Assembly: GCA_019239895.1 (NCBI GenBank)
Contig: JAFAZH010000010.1
Coordinates: forward strand, 57,130 to 121,129
Length of the DNA: 64,000 bases
Direction: 5' to 3'
From: Abditibacteriaceae bacterium
GTDB lineage: Bacteria; Armatimonadota; Abditibacteriia; Abditibacteriales; Abditibacteriaceae
Numbering within the stretch: position 1 is the first letter of the stretch; each line of letters begins with the position of its first letter. A program made the translations under genes and the position numbers. Of the stretch, positions 9,153-17,127 are shown in pieces. The notes under the pieces were generated by a model. That model searched no databases, was not told the DNA's origin, and saw only the letters and a program-made list of their open reading frames with translations.

Positions 9153-9341
9153 GGGTGAGGGGGTGAGGGGGTGACATATCATTAAATAATTGGTAGCGAA
9201 TCGGGAGGTGCGTGAGGAGTTTATCTGATAATTGCCATTAACTCCTATGAAAGCCCGTCGCTCACGCTCCGGGTTCGCTAGGCCCCTCTAAACTCAGGGG
9301 TAAAAGTTCGTTTAGTATGTCACCCCCTCACCCCCTCACCC
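9153..9341. repeat. Inverted-repeat element between tkt and the ADC-like gene
   Basis: It has 26-bp perfect terminal inverted repeats of GGGTGAGGG type (9153-9178 and 9316-9341) around a 137-bp core. The core contains a 27-base copy (9251-9277) of one arm of the element at 31086-31189. The right arm contains the ATG at 9317 that would start the next gene. No coding capacity of its own. Confidence 0.8.
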
Positions 9342-9838
9342 CCTCACCTTGTCATGCACCCCCTCCTCCCTGGCACTTGCAAGGCGCGGCGGTGCTGTTG
9401 CTACAAAGTTGGCGCAGTGTCTTGAGCCTGGTGCATTACGAAGACTCCCCTGTGGGGCCGTATGAAGAGTTAGCGGTGGCGGTGCTGACGCTACAGGGGC
9501 CAGCGGTGACGCAGATGTTAGTCACTTCGGAGGCATCAAAGCAGGGTGGACGGGAGAATTGGGGCTACCCTAAAGAGTTGGCTCCTCTGCACTGGGAGAG
9601 TCGAGGCCACCACATAACATTCCGCGCTGGAGCACGGGAGTGGCGGTTGCGCCGCTGGGGGCCTACCTTTCCAATTCTGGCGGTAGGCTGGACAGTACAG
9701 ACTCTACGGGGGAAGACAGTGCGTGTGCCATTACGGGTGCGAGGATGGGGTAGACTGGCATGGCACGGGCGACAACTAGGGCTAATCGTTGAGCATTTTG
9801 AGTTCACGGTCTTTTCCTCCAAGACACTCGCAGGCTGA
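9317..9838 (+). CDS. Acetoacetate-decarboxylase-like protein
   Basis: A 173-residue member of the acetoacetate decarboxylase (ADC) superfamily. Family features: PPPWHLQG at the N-terminus, YEDSPVGPYEEL (41-52), and SKQGGRENWGYPKELA (74-89), where ADC has its catalytic lysine pair. Lys86 is present but the second lysine is replaced by Glu87, so decarboxylase activity is uncertain; many such short members have other or unknown activities. The only ATG (9317) lies inside the right terminal repeat of the element at 9153-9341, so the first ~15 residues (MSPPHPLTPSP...) are repeat-derived; a TTG or GTG start is also possible. It is followed by a PhnP-like gene 8 bases downstream, probably one transcript. 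Confidence 0.75.
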   Translation: MSPPHPLTPSPCHAPPPPWHLQGAAVLLLQSWRSVLSLVHYEDSPVGPYEELAVAVLTLQGPAVTQMLVTSEASKQGGRENWGYPKELAPLHWESRGHHITFRAGAREWRLRRWGPTFPILAVGWTVQTLRGKTVRVPLRVRGWGRLAWHGRQLGLIVEHFEFTVFSSKTLAG

Positions 9839-9846
9839 AAGCACAA

Positions 9847-10650
9847 ATGAAACTGACTTTTCTTGGCACTGGCACCAGTTACGGTGTTCCTTATATTGGG
9901 TGTGACTGCCCGGTGTGTCGCTCCAAAGACCCACGCAATAAGCGGTTGCGCTGCTCTATTCTCGTCGAAGCTGGCCCGTTGGAAGGAGAGAACCATCCCA
10001 CCCCGCGCACGCGCCTTTTAGTGGATACCACGCCGGATTTACGCCAGCAATTGCTGCGGGCTAATGTGGCTAATTTGACGGCGGTGCTGTGGACGCACGC
10101 GCATAACGACCATATTATCGGACTGGATGATATTCGCCCGCTCTGTGACCGCACGGGCTACATTGATGGCTATGGAAGTGCCGATACCCTGGCGCACTTA
10201 AAGAAAGTTTTTGAATACATTTTCGAGCAGGGGCGGGATCATGGTGGCTTTCCACGTATGACCGAACACCCCATCGCACCGCGCCAGACGCTGCCTTTAG
10301 GTGATATTCACGCCAAACCGATTCCTATCTTGCATGGGCGCCGTGAGATTTTCGCTTATAAATTCATGAGCGGTGGCCGCACCCTGGTGTACGCCACCGA
10401 TTGCTCCGCCATTCCTGATGCTTCTTGGTCGTTGATGCAAAATGCCGATGTCCTGGTTTTAGATGCCCTCCGGCGTAAAGAGCATCCCACCCATTTCAGC
10501 GTTGACCAGGCGGTTCATGCCGTGAGTCGCCTCCGTCCGGGACGCGCCTTTTTTACCCATATCGCCCATGATCTCGATCACGTCGCCACCAATGCCGGAT
10601 TACCGGAAGGTGTTGAGCTGGCTTATGACGGTCTCAGCATTGAAGTCTAA
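9847..10650 (+). CDS. PhnP/RNase Z-like metallo-beta-lactamase-fold hydrolase
   Basis: A 267-residue MBL-fold phosphodiesterase-like protein. The N-terminus GTGTSYGVPYIGCDCPVCRSKDPRNKR has the structural cysteines (CxCxxC) typical of PhnP-type cyclic phosphodiesterases. The metal motif is THAHNDHIIGLDD (about 84-96), with later ligands His in ILHGRRE, Asp in VYATDCS and His in FTHIAHD. PhnP hydrolyses 5-phosphoribosyl 1,2-cyclic phosphate, but no other phosphonate genes are here, so the substrate is open. The ATG start is at 9847, 8 bases after the ADC-like gene; the SDR gene begins 6 bases after its stop, suggesting a three-gene operon. Confidence 0.9.
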   Translation: MKLTFLGTGTSYGVPYIGCDCPVCRSKDPRNKRLRCSILVEAGPLEGENHPTPRTRLLVDTTPDLRQQLLRANVANLTAVLWTHAHNDHIIGLDDIRPLCDRTGYIDGYGSADTLAHLKKVFEYIFEQGRDHGGFPRMTEHPIAPRQTLPLGDIHAKPIPILHGRREIFAYKFMSGGRTLVYATDCSAIPDASWSLMQNADVLVLDALRRKEHPTHFSVDQAVHAVSRLRPGRAFFTHIAHDLDHVATNAGLPEGVELAYDGLSIEV

Positions 10651-10656
10651 GCGACC

Positions 10657-11409
10657 ATGATTATTTCGTTGCGCGATCATACAATCATGGTCACGGGTGG
10701 GGCGGTGCGTGTGGGGCGAGCTATTGCCCTGGCTTGCGCCGAGGCGGGGGCCAATGTAGCGATTACCTACAATCACTCTCAAGACGAGGCGCAAGCGACT
10801 GTGGAAGAATTGCAACGCCTCGCTCCTGAAAGAAAGTTTGCCGCGTTACCGGTGGATGTCGCAGCGGCTGCCGATGTGGATCGCTTAGCGCAGGGAGTGC
10901 AACAGACATTCGGCAAAGTCACGGCCTTAGTGAATAATGCGGCCATTTTTCGGCGCACGCCCTTTGCGCAAATGACCGAAGCGGACTTTGACGACCACAT
11001 CAACGCGAACCTTAAAGGGCCGTATCTGTTGTGCAAGCGGTTTGGTGATATGTTTTTAGAGCAGGGGACAGGCACTATTGTCAATATCGCGGATATTTAT
11101 GGCTTACAGCCGCTCAAGAATTATATTCCCTACTGCATCTCCAAAGCCGGAATTGTAATGCTGACTGAATCGCTGGCACTGGCTTTAGCGCCTACAGTGC
11201 GCGTCAACTGTATCTGTCCTGGCACGATTCTGCTGCCCTCTCAGACGCAAGGCGAAAATGATGACGAGGCGACACTTAAGCGGCGGATTCCTGCCGGGCG
11301 CTTAGGTACACCTGAAGAAATTGCGGCGACCGTGGTGTTCTTGATTGGCGGCCCCACTTTCATCACGGGCGCAGTGCTGCCCGTGGACGGGGCGCAACAC
11401 TTACGTTAG
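10657..11409 (+). CDS. SDR-family oxidoreductase, pteridine-reductase-like
   Basis: A 250-residue short-chain dehydrogenase/reductase. The nucleotide-binding motif is TGGAVRVGRAIA (about 14-25); GG-VRVG with an arginine after the second glycine is the form seen in FolM/pteridine reductase-like SDRs that use NADPH. NNAA is present, and the active-site tetrad includes PYCISKAGI (YxxxK). The C-terminal GAVLPVDGAQ is typical. The start is ATG at 10657, 6 bases after the PhnP-like gene. The likely role is reduction of a pterin or a carbonyl; FolM-like assignment rests on motif resemblance only. The stop is followed by an 18-base sequence repeated in tandem (ACACTTACGTTAGTA). Confidence 0.87.
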   Translation: MIISLRDHTIMVTGGAVRVGRAIALACAEAGANVAITYNHSQDEAQATVEELQRLAPERKFAALPVDVAAAADVDRLAQGVQQTFGKVTALVNNAAIFRRTPFAQMTEADFDDHINANLKGPYLLCKRFGDMFLEQGTGTIVNIADIYGLQPLKNYIPYCISKAGIVMLTESLALALAPTVRVNCICPGTILLPSQTQGENDDEATLKRRIPAGRLGTPEEIAATVVFLIGGPTFITGAVLPVDGAQHLR

Positions 11410-11583
11410 TAACACTTACGTTAGTAACATCTGTGCTAAAGGAATGTGTGCTAAGTCATGGCATGGCTTTAGCAGGGGTATTATAAGAGGTAGATGAGGG
11501 CCTGAAGCCAGGGGACGCTGAGAGGAACTTAAAATTGTTAGATTCGCTCTAAATAATGCGTATCTAACAATAGAAAGAAAATT

Positions 11584-12207
11584 ATGAAACATAATATTCA
11601 TTCCCGTTGGCGGCGCTTTTGTGGTCGAATGCTCTCTGGCAGCATTGTGTGCGGCAGCCTGTTGAGCAGTGGCTGGCATACCTCAGCGCAAGCACGGGCC
11701 TTGCGGGTGGGAGATAAGCTACCAATCTTTAATTTTAAAACCATTGATGGACGGACTTTTAGCTCTGCCACGATTAGGAATCGCCCCTTGTGGATAACTT
11801 TCTTTATGTCCACCTGAGGCACCTGTAATATGGAGTCTCCATATATACAGAAGGTTTACCAACAATCTAAAAATCGTGCGGGACTACTCGGCATCGCCGT
11901 AAATGGGGATACCGTGTCCGACCTGAAGGAGTTCCAGGCGCGGCATAAAGTGAATTATCCGATTGCCATTGATGCTTCAGATCGCCTTTTCGGACGCTTT
12001 GATGTCGCCTTTCCCTCAACCGTTCTCGTAGATCGTAACGGCGTTATCCGTTTGGTGGAAGAAGGCTTTGTAGCGCAAGAATTCCCCAAGACGCAGGCGC
12101 GTTTTGCGGCGTTAATGACTCCCGCAAAGGCTGGGCCAAAACTTAAGGCCAGCCCTAAACTCAAGGTTAGCTCTAAGACAGTGCCGCGGGCCAGAGCGAA
12201 ACATTGA
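11584..12207 (+). CDS. Probable selenocysteine-containing TlpA/thioredoxin-like exported protein
   Basis: Two collinear open segments (11584-11814 and 11818-12207) are in the same frame and separated only by TGA at 11815-11817. Read through, the product is 207 residues: a basic N-terminus with a hydrophobic export signal (about 15-36), VGDKLPIFNFKTIDGRTF, then LWITFFMST-U-GTCNMESP, then the TlpA/peroxiredoxin-like fold with the cis-proline segment FPSTVLVDRNGVIRLV. TlpA proteins have CxxC here; the TGA takes the place of the first, nucleophilic cysteine (U-G-T-C). A stem-loop right after it fits a bacterial SECIS (11823-11850). The tail is lysine/proline-rich. Alternative: a one-base nonsense mutation of TGC or TGT. 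selA, selB, selC and selD are not in the window. Confidence 0.78.
11823..11850 (+). promoter_or_regulatory. Candidate bacterial SECIS element
   Basis: The hairpin inside the coding region begins 5 bases after the TGA at 11815-11817. Stem CTGTA-ATATGGA (11823-11834) pairs with TCCATAT-(bulged A)-TACAG (11838-11850): 12 base pairs with one bulged adenine. The apex is GTC, or AGTCU if the closing A-U pair opens, placing a GU 17 bases after the TGA. Bacterial SECIS elements such as that of E. coli fdhF put a GU-containing apical loop about 16-37 bases after the UGA. Sequence-level support is good; binding by SelB is inferred. Confidence 0.7.
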
Positions 12208-12306
12208 GAGAAGACTTAAACTAAGTTGGAATAGCTTAAACAGAAGAGCTTAAACAACGCAAGCGTCAGGGTTTGGTCGCATAATTCAGAGGGTAAGTGG
12301 TGGGTA

Positions 12307-13278
12307 ATGACAGTCGTCTTGATTGCAGAAGATGACCCAGAAATCAATGAGCTAATGGCGCTGACGCTACGCATGGAAGGCTATCAAGTCGTCCAGGCGC
12401 GTGATGGCGAACAGGCGCTTCAGTGCGTCAAGCAGCAAGAACCTGATCTGGTGCTGCTGGATGTCATGATGCCGCGCATCTCTGGCTATGGTGTCGCGCG
12501 CACACTTCAGGAAAACCCCGCGACTTCGCACATCCCCATTATTTTTGTCACGGCCAAGCACGAGATGGAAGACCTGGTGCATGGCCTGGAACTGGCGGTG
12601 GATTATGTCTGTAAGCCCTTTGCTATGCCAGAACTGCTGGCGCGGGTGCGGGCCGCGCTGCGCATGAGCAAGCTGCAAGAAGACTTGCGGAATAGCAATG
12701 AGCAACTGGCGCGACTGGCCGTGACCGACGAACTGACAGGCATCGCCAACCGGCGCGGCTTTGATGCCCACTTAGAAGACGAGTTATGGCGTGCCCGACG
12801 CTTTGGCCAGTCGCTGGCGATTGTGATGTTCGACCTGGATCGTTTTAAAGCCGTCAACGATACCTATGGCCATGCGCAGGGTGACGTAGTGCTAAAAGCC
12901 TTTGCCGAAGTGTTGCATCACTCTTCGCGCCGTATTGACAAAGTGGCGCGTTTTGGCGGTGAGGAATTCGCGGCACTGTTGCCTGCTACCGATACGACCG
13001 GGGCCGAAACCTTTGCCGAAAAAGTGCGGGCCGCGACAGAAGCCTTGGAAATCCCTCGTGAATCAGTGGACGGACAACCCGCGCCGCCAATTCATGTGAC
13101 GGTTTCGGGCGGAGTCGCCGTAGCACATGCTATAGATCAGGGCGAAGAAAATATTACCGTCTTAACACGCGCTCTCGTGCAAGCGGCTGACCGTTGCTTG
13201 TACCAGGCGAAGGGATCGGGACGTAATCGCATTATTGTGGACACAATCGAAACCTTAAGTGCCAGTGCCCCGGCTTAA
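12307..13278 (+). CDS. Response regulator with GGDEF diguanylate cyclase domain
   Basis: A 323-residue PleD-like or WspR-like protein. The receiver domain (about 1-120) has the acidic pair EDD (8-10), the phospho-acceptor Asp in VLLDVMMP (about 53), Thr in FVTAK and Lys in CKPF. A short coiled linker (LQEDLRNSNEQLARL) leads to a GGDEF domain (about 140-315) with DELTGIANRR, FDLDRFKAVND and the active-site loop FGGEEF, so it should make c-di-GMP from two GTP on phosphorylation. I did not see a clear RxxD inhibitory site just before GGEEF (RIDKVARFGGEEF). The ATG start is at 12307. No partner histidine kinase is adjacent. Cytoplasmic. Confidence 0.95.
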   Translation: MTVVLIAEDDPEINELMALTLRMEGYQVVQARDGEQALQCVKQQEPDLVLLDVMMPRISGYGVARTLQENPATSHIPIIFVTAKHEMEDLVHGLELAVDYVCKPFAMPELLARVRAALRMSKLQEDLRNSNEQLARLAVTDELTGIANRRGFDAHLEDELWRARRFGQSLAIVMFDLDRFKAVNDTYGHAQGDVVLKAFAEVLHHSSRRIDKVARFGGEEFAALLPATDTTGAETFAEKVRAATEALEIPRESVDGQPAPPIHVTVSGGVAVAHAIDQGEENITVLTRALVQAADRCLYQAKGSGRNRIIVDTIETLSASAPA

Positions 13279-13457
13279 GCTGGCACGGGGCAGCCAGGAT
13301 AAAACACCATGTCTTGCGCCCTCATAAACTGCAATCGCCGGTTTAAAACTTTGATGAATAAGAACTTTGATCAATAAACTGATGTTGCCGCTGATTGTGT
13401 TGCCACTTATTGCGCTGCTATGATGGGTTCGCCCGCCGTGAAAAGAGTTTGTTAGCA

Positions 13458-14030
13458 ATGCCTGCTTCTTCCACTTCTCCACAGCCAGCCCTGAATGTGA
13501 CAGAGCCGCCTGAGAATCCTCTGCTGACCTTTGATTTAGCCCATGCTCAAGTGGTGGTGCGCCGTCTCCAGGAACAGGATGTGCGCCTGCTGGAATGGCA
13601 TGGCGGCCCGGACTTGCGCTCTTTTTATGAGTGGCAATGGGATCAGCACTGCATCGGGGCCTTATGCACCCTGGTGGCTGATTTTAATGGTTATCCTATC
13701 GGTCAAGGCTCGATTCACTGGCAGGGTAAGCCCACCCACCCGCATATCCCCGATATTCAATCCTTGCGTGTGATGGACGCCTTTCGCGGCCTGGGCATCG
13801 GCTCGCAACTATTACGGGCCAGCGAGCGTTTAGTGCTGGCTCAAGGCTTCTCCAAGCTGAGCCTGGCCGTTGGCATCGAGAACCCCGCCGCGCGCCGCCT
13901 CTATGAGCGACTAGGTTACCGTCTCGCCGGAGAACCTTACAACGACATCTGGCATTATATCAATGCCCAGGGCGAACGGGTGCAGATTGAAGAATTAGTG
14001 GTTGATCTTGTGAAAGTATTAGCTGAGTAA
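13458..14030 (+). CDS. GNAT-family N-acetyltransferase
   Basis: A 190-residue acetyltransferase. After a Ser/Pro-rich leader, the GNAT core has beta strands around VVVRRLQEQD and a central acetyl-CoA binding motif: SLRVMDAFRGLGIGSQLL, matching V-x3-RGxGIG. It ends with NPAARRLYERLGYRLAGE, the usual C-terminal GNAT segment. The ATG at 13458 is chosen because upstream in-frame sequence looks non-coding; AGAGTTTG upstream is a weak ribosome site. Substrate unknown. It is monocistronic, and a hairpin repeat follows the stop. Confidence 0.88.
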   Translation: MPASSTSPQPALNVTEPPENPLLTFDLAHAQVVVRRLQEQDVRLLEWHGGPDLRSFYEWQWDQHCIGALCTLVADFNGYPIGQGSIHWQGKPTHPHIPDIQSLRVMDAFRGLGIGSQLLRASERLVLAQGFSKLSLAVGIENPAARRLYERLGYRLAGEPYNDIWHYINAQGERVQIEELVVDLVKVLAE

Positions 14031-14048
14031 TTGGAGTAGCAGCCCTCA

Positions 14049-14172
14049 CCCCTCGCCCACTGCGTAGGCGAGGGGTGCCTCAATGGATGAGTCACTCGTT
14101 TAACCTAAAAGCATTTATGCTATGGGCAGCGTAGTCCTATGACCTCCCCTCGCCTACGCAGTGGGCGAGGGG
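14049..14172. repeat. GC-rich double-hairpin intergenic repeat
   Basis: Two 27-base hairpins, 14049-14075 and 14146-14172 (each CCCCTCGCC ... GGCGAGGGG), are exact reverse complements of each other and flank a 70-bp AT-richer core. The flanks extend the symmetry (CCTCAC at left, GTGAGG at right). This is the same design as elements at 5549, 36661 and 62891. It lies between the convergent GNAT and hsp20 genes. Confidence 0.85.
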
Positions 14173-14211
14173 CCGGGGGTGAGGGCCAAATGCCGCAAGC
14201 ACTCAAAGCAA

Positions 14212-14235
14212 AGGCCACAGCAATTGCCGTGGCCT
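14212..14235 (-). terminator. Likely rho-independent terminator of hsp20
   Basis: Stem AGGCCAC (14212-14218) pairs with GTGGCCT (14229-14235), and the interior GCAA/TTGC extends it after one mismatch. Read on the minus strand it is followed by TTTGCTTTGAG, a modest T-rich tail. It lies 24 bases past the end of the hsp20 gene. It might also serve the convergent GNAT gene (GTTGTTT on the plus side). Confidence 0.6.
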
Positions 14236-14259
14236 GTTGTTTAGAGAGAACTTTAAGGT

Positions 14260-14751
14260 TTATTGAGCAGGCGGTGTGCTATCCTGAGCATTGGCTTCAA
14301 TAGCCCTTGGCTCAGTGCCACCCAGGTTCAACTCGATTTTACGCGGCTTGGACTCCGCCCGCTTGGGCACCACCAGTTCCAGCACGCCGTTCTGATAGCT
14401 GGCCTTGATTTGAGTCGTATCAGCCGCCTTGGGGAGAGTGACTGAACGGCTGAAGGAACCATACTGCTGTTCGACCCAGTAATAGTCGCCTTCCTCGACC
14501 TTCTCCTCAAAGTTGCGCTGGCCGCTAACCGTGAGAACGTTATCTTCGACTTGGACATTGATGTCTTTGGGATCAAGCCCCGGCAAAGCGGCCTTCAACT
14601 TGATCTCATCCTTGCCCTCAATTACGTCCATAGACAACATCCAGGACTGGCGTCCTGCGACTTCGCCTCCGTCAAACCGAGAGAACAGGCGGTTCATATC
14701 TTCGTGTAAGGTCGCCATCTCCCGCAACGGATTCCATCTCACGATTGACAT
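14260..14751 (-). CDS. Hsp20/alpha-crystallin family small heat-shock protein
   Basis: A 163-residue ATP-independent holdase chaperone. The N-terminal arm MSIVRWNPLREMATLHEDMNRLF is typical of bacterial class A Hsp20. The alpha-crystallin domain spans about 40-140 with ALPGLDPKDINVQVEDNVLTVSGQR and the conserved YGSFSRSVTLP and ASYQNGVLELVVPK (the A-x-x-x-N-G-V-L signature). The C-terminal tail is acidic and lacks a clear IxI oligomerisation motif, reading KPRKIELNL instead. The start is ATG at 14751 with AGAGGTG as ribosome site; an in-frame GTG lies at 14760. A short hairpin occurs in the leader (14768-14783). Confidence 0.94.
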   Translation of the reverse strand: MSIVRWNPLREMATLHEDMNRLFSRFDGGEVAGRQSWMLSMDVIEGKDEIKLKAALPGLDPKDINVQVEDNVLTVSGQRNFEEKVEEGDYYWVEQQYGSFSRSVTLPKAADTTQIKASYQNGVLELVVPKRAESKPRKIELNLGGTEPRAIEANAQDSTPPAQ

Positions 14752-14767
14752 GCTAATCACCTCTTCT

Positions 14768-14783
14768 GTCGGGTTAGCCCGAC
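14768..14783 (-). promoter_or_regulatory. Short hairpin in the hsp20 5' leader
   Basis: A perfect 6-bp stem (GTCGGG/CCCGAC) with a TTAG loop lies just upstream of the hsp20 ribosome-binding site. Hsp20 genes often carry thermosensor leaders, but this hairpin does not sequester the ribosome site and there is no obvious fourU pairing, so a regulatory role is only a possibility. Confidence 0.3.
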
Positions 14784-14924
14784 TGATTAATTACACTGTG
14801 TTAGATGTAAATAGCTCAGATGGGTTCCAAAAATTTCGCAAGAAACTTGAGCTTATTAATGTCAAGTGTGGGATATTATGTGGCTACCCACGGGAGTGCC
14901 CTAAATTTTGAAAGTGAGTGACTT

Positions 14925-15962
14925 ATGCAGCCATCTTATTTTCTTCCTCCTGATGAGTTGCAGGACGAGTTCGGAGCGTTTCGCTCGCCCCTGCTGTGGG
15001 ATAATGGTTCCCGCATTTCGCGCCCAGAGGAATGGCCGCTCCGTCGTCAGGAGATCCTCGACTACTGGCACCGCGTGATGGGCGCATGGCCGCCGTTGTT
15101 GGAAAACCCGGCCTGCACTATCCTCCACGAAGAACGCGGCGCTGGCTTTTCCCGCTCGCGTTTACGGATGGAACTCGCTCCTGGTCAGACACAGGAGGGG
15201 TGGCTGTTGATGCCCGACGGAGAAGGAGCATTTCCCGCCGTGTTGGTTGTTTACTACGAACCGGAAACCAGTGTGGGTTTAAAAGTTGGCGACTCGGCCC
15301 AACACCGCGACTACGGCCTGCAACTGGTAAAGGCTGGATTTGTGACGCTCAATATTGGCACCCCTGGCGGTAACGCCTGGAAACCGGACATAGGCGAAGC
15401 TCAGTGCCAACCGCTGTCGTTCCATGCTTATGTAGCGGCCAATGCCTGGACGCTTTTGGCGTTGCTGCCACAGGTCAAGGCGCAGAGCATCGGCATTGTG
15501 GGGCACAGTTATGGTGGCAAGTGGGCGCTCTTTGCGGCGGCTTTATGGGAAAAGTTCGCGGCGGTGGCCGTCAGCGATCCTGGCATCGTATGGGATGAGT
15601 TGCGTGCCAATGTGAACTACTGGGAACCGTGGTATCTGGGCTATGACAAGTCGTTCCAGCGGGCGCCTGGTATTCCCAGCGAGCAGAATCCGCGCACCGG
15701 TGCCTATGCACGATTGTGGGACGCTGGACGTGATCTGACGGATTTGCACGCCCTCATCTGCCCTCGCCCCTTTCTCACCAGCGGCGGCAGCGAAGACCCC
15801 GCCGAACGCTGGATTGCACTCAACCATGCCCGCGCCCTGAATACATTCTTGGGTCTCAAAGAGCCGCGCATCGCCATGGCCAACCGCCGCACGCACGCGC
15901 CCGATGAGGCAGCGAACAAAGTCTTGCGTGAGTTTTTCCTCCGCTTTCTCCACACTCCATAA
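14925..15962 (+). CDS. Alpha/beta hydrolase, acetyl-esterase/dienelactone-hydrolase-like
   Basis: A 345-residue cytosolic-looking alpha/beta hydrolase without a signal peptide. The nucleophile elbow is GHSYGG (about 190-195), the acid is probably Asp in the GGSEDPAERW segment (about 286-294), and the histidine probably His in NRRTHAPDEAA near the C-terminus (about 326). The layout resembles the BAAT/Acyl-CoA thioester hydrolase C-terminal or acetyl xylan esterase class often found with polysaccharide degradation genes. The ATG start is at 14925. It is divergent from hsp20 and convergent with the methyltransferase gene. Substrate not predictable. Confidence 0.82.
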   Translation: MQPSYFLPPDELQDEFGAFRSPLLWDNGSRISRPEEWPLRRQEILDYWHRVMGAWPPLLENPACTILHEERGAGFSRSRLRMELAPGQTQEGWLLMPDGEGAFPAVLVVYYEPETSVGLKVGDSAQHRDYGLQLVKAGFVTLNIGTPGGNAWKPDIGEAQCQPLSFHAYVAANAWTLLALLPQVKAQSIGIVGHSYGGKWALFAAALWEKFAAVAVSDPGIVWDELRANVNYWEPWYLGYDKSFQRAPGIPSEQNPRTGAYARLWDAGRDLTDLHALICPRPFLTSGGSEDPAERWIALNHARALNTFLGLKEPRIAMANRRTHAPDEAANKVLREFFLRFLHTP

Positions 15963-15999
15963 CCTGCGTCCACGACGCCCGCTCTATTGAGAGACTGGC

Positions 16000-17127
16000 T
16001 TAGCAAGGCTGTAAAATGATGTCAATTTCACCTGGCTTATCAGATTTATCACCAAATAAAGAAGTCTGTGTTGTTTTACTATAAGGTTGCTCTTTAACTA
16101 ACATCTGTTTGTGAGGAAACAGGTCGTGCAGCACGGTTTGAGTCGTCTCACGAGTGAAAGAGCGAGCATCCGTTCGTACATAGATGGTTGCATCTTCATG
16201 CAGTAAAGATGCGCTCTGAGAAAAAACATTTTGAAGTAGCTGATGATAAGCGACTTTAGATTGGAAGCGTCCGCGACTGCGCTCTTCAGACGCAACAGGA
16301 TATGGCGAAGCCCCAAGAAGCCATAATCGCAACCATTGATCGTATTCGTAGTTAGTGACAGCAAAGTAAGGCGGTGATGTAAATAACAAACGGAAAGAGC
16401 TAAATTGGCCCTCTCTAATACCGCGTGCTACATAATTGGTGCGCTTAGTAGTGTCTCCTAACAAAACATCTGCTTGTTGCAGTTGTGGTAAGCCTGGTGA
16501 ATAGCGCCATTGAATACGTTCTTCTAACCATTCCACTGGGTCAATATCGGGAGCTAAAGTACCCTGCTTCTGCCACCACTCCACAGCGTAAGGTGGACTC
16601 ATAGATTTGCTTTGGCGCATCTGATTAGATAATCCACTACCTGCTTTAGCATGAAGATAAACTAAAATTATTGCCATCAACGTAGCATCTGTCTGGTTGA
16701 TGCGCCATTTCAATTCGGTTCTTGCCGTCAACAAAAAGCGCAAGACGCGTGCGGTGTAACAAAAATGGAAGAATTCTGGTAGCGGAAACGACGCAGGAGA
16801 CGCATAATGAGGGCGACGGTCATCCATACGCGCTAAGATGCCTATTTCCTTGAGACGCCGCAACACTGATTCTTGGCTAGCTGGATTTAATTTAGCTTGG
16901 CTATAAACCCATCCTACTGGATTCAATTCGATACCTAAACCGTGTCTTTCTTGCGCAGCCGCAGCATAAATGCTAGACCCCCGTCCAGCAAAGGGATCAA
17001 AAATCCAACCTCCTTCTGGGCAATGTTCACGGACGACCTGAAAAGCGAAATCTACCGGGAACATTGCGTAATAGGGGCCAAATCCCGCCCATCGCCCAAT
17101 GGGTGTTCCAATTGAGGGCGCACTCAT
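16000..17127 (-). CDS. DNA methyltransferase (SAM-dependent, TSPPY-type)
   Basis: A 375-residue predicted DNA amino-methyltransferase. The AdoMet-binding motif I is DPFAGRGSS (44-52) with the acidic strand-2 motif GIELNP (65-70). The catalytic motif IV is TSPPYF (250-255), the form used by N4-cytosine and some N6-adenine methylases. About 190 residues separate the two and could hold the target recognition region. Its ATG overlaps the stop of the NurA-like gene (ATGA), so translation is coupled; the HerA-like gene lies upstream in the same operon. This implies a role in protecting host DNA in a defence system, or in marking. The last residues (EIDIILQPC) look complete. Confidence 0.85.
   Translation of the reverse strand: MSAPSIGTPIGRWAGFGPYYAMFPVDFAFQVVREHCPEGGWIFDPFAGRGSSIYAAAAQERHGLGIELNPVGWVYSQAKLNPASQESVLRRLKEIGILARMDDRRPHYASPASFPLPEFFHFCYTARVLRFLLTARTELKWRINQTDATLMAIILVYLHAKAGSGLSNQMRQSKSMSPPYAVEWWQKQGTLAPDIDPVEWLEERIQWRYSPGLPQLQQADVLLGDTTKRTNYVARGIREGQFSSFRLLFTSPPYFAVTNYEYDQWLRLWLLGASPYPVASEERSRGRFQSKVAYHQLLQNVFSQSASLLHEDATIYVRTDARSFTRETTQTVLHDLFPHKQMLVKEQPYSKTTQTSLFGDKSDKPGEIDIILQPC

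Noticed and set aside
11830..12207. Independent gene starting at the ATG at 11830
   Set aside because: The frame is continuous with 11584-11814 apart from one TGA, and the thioredoxin CxxC and hairpin suggest selenocysteine. A separate start would begin in the middle of the active-site helix and lose the first half of the fold.
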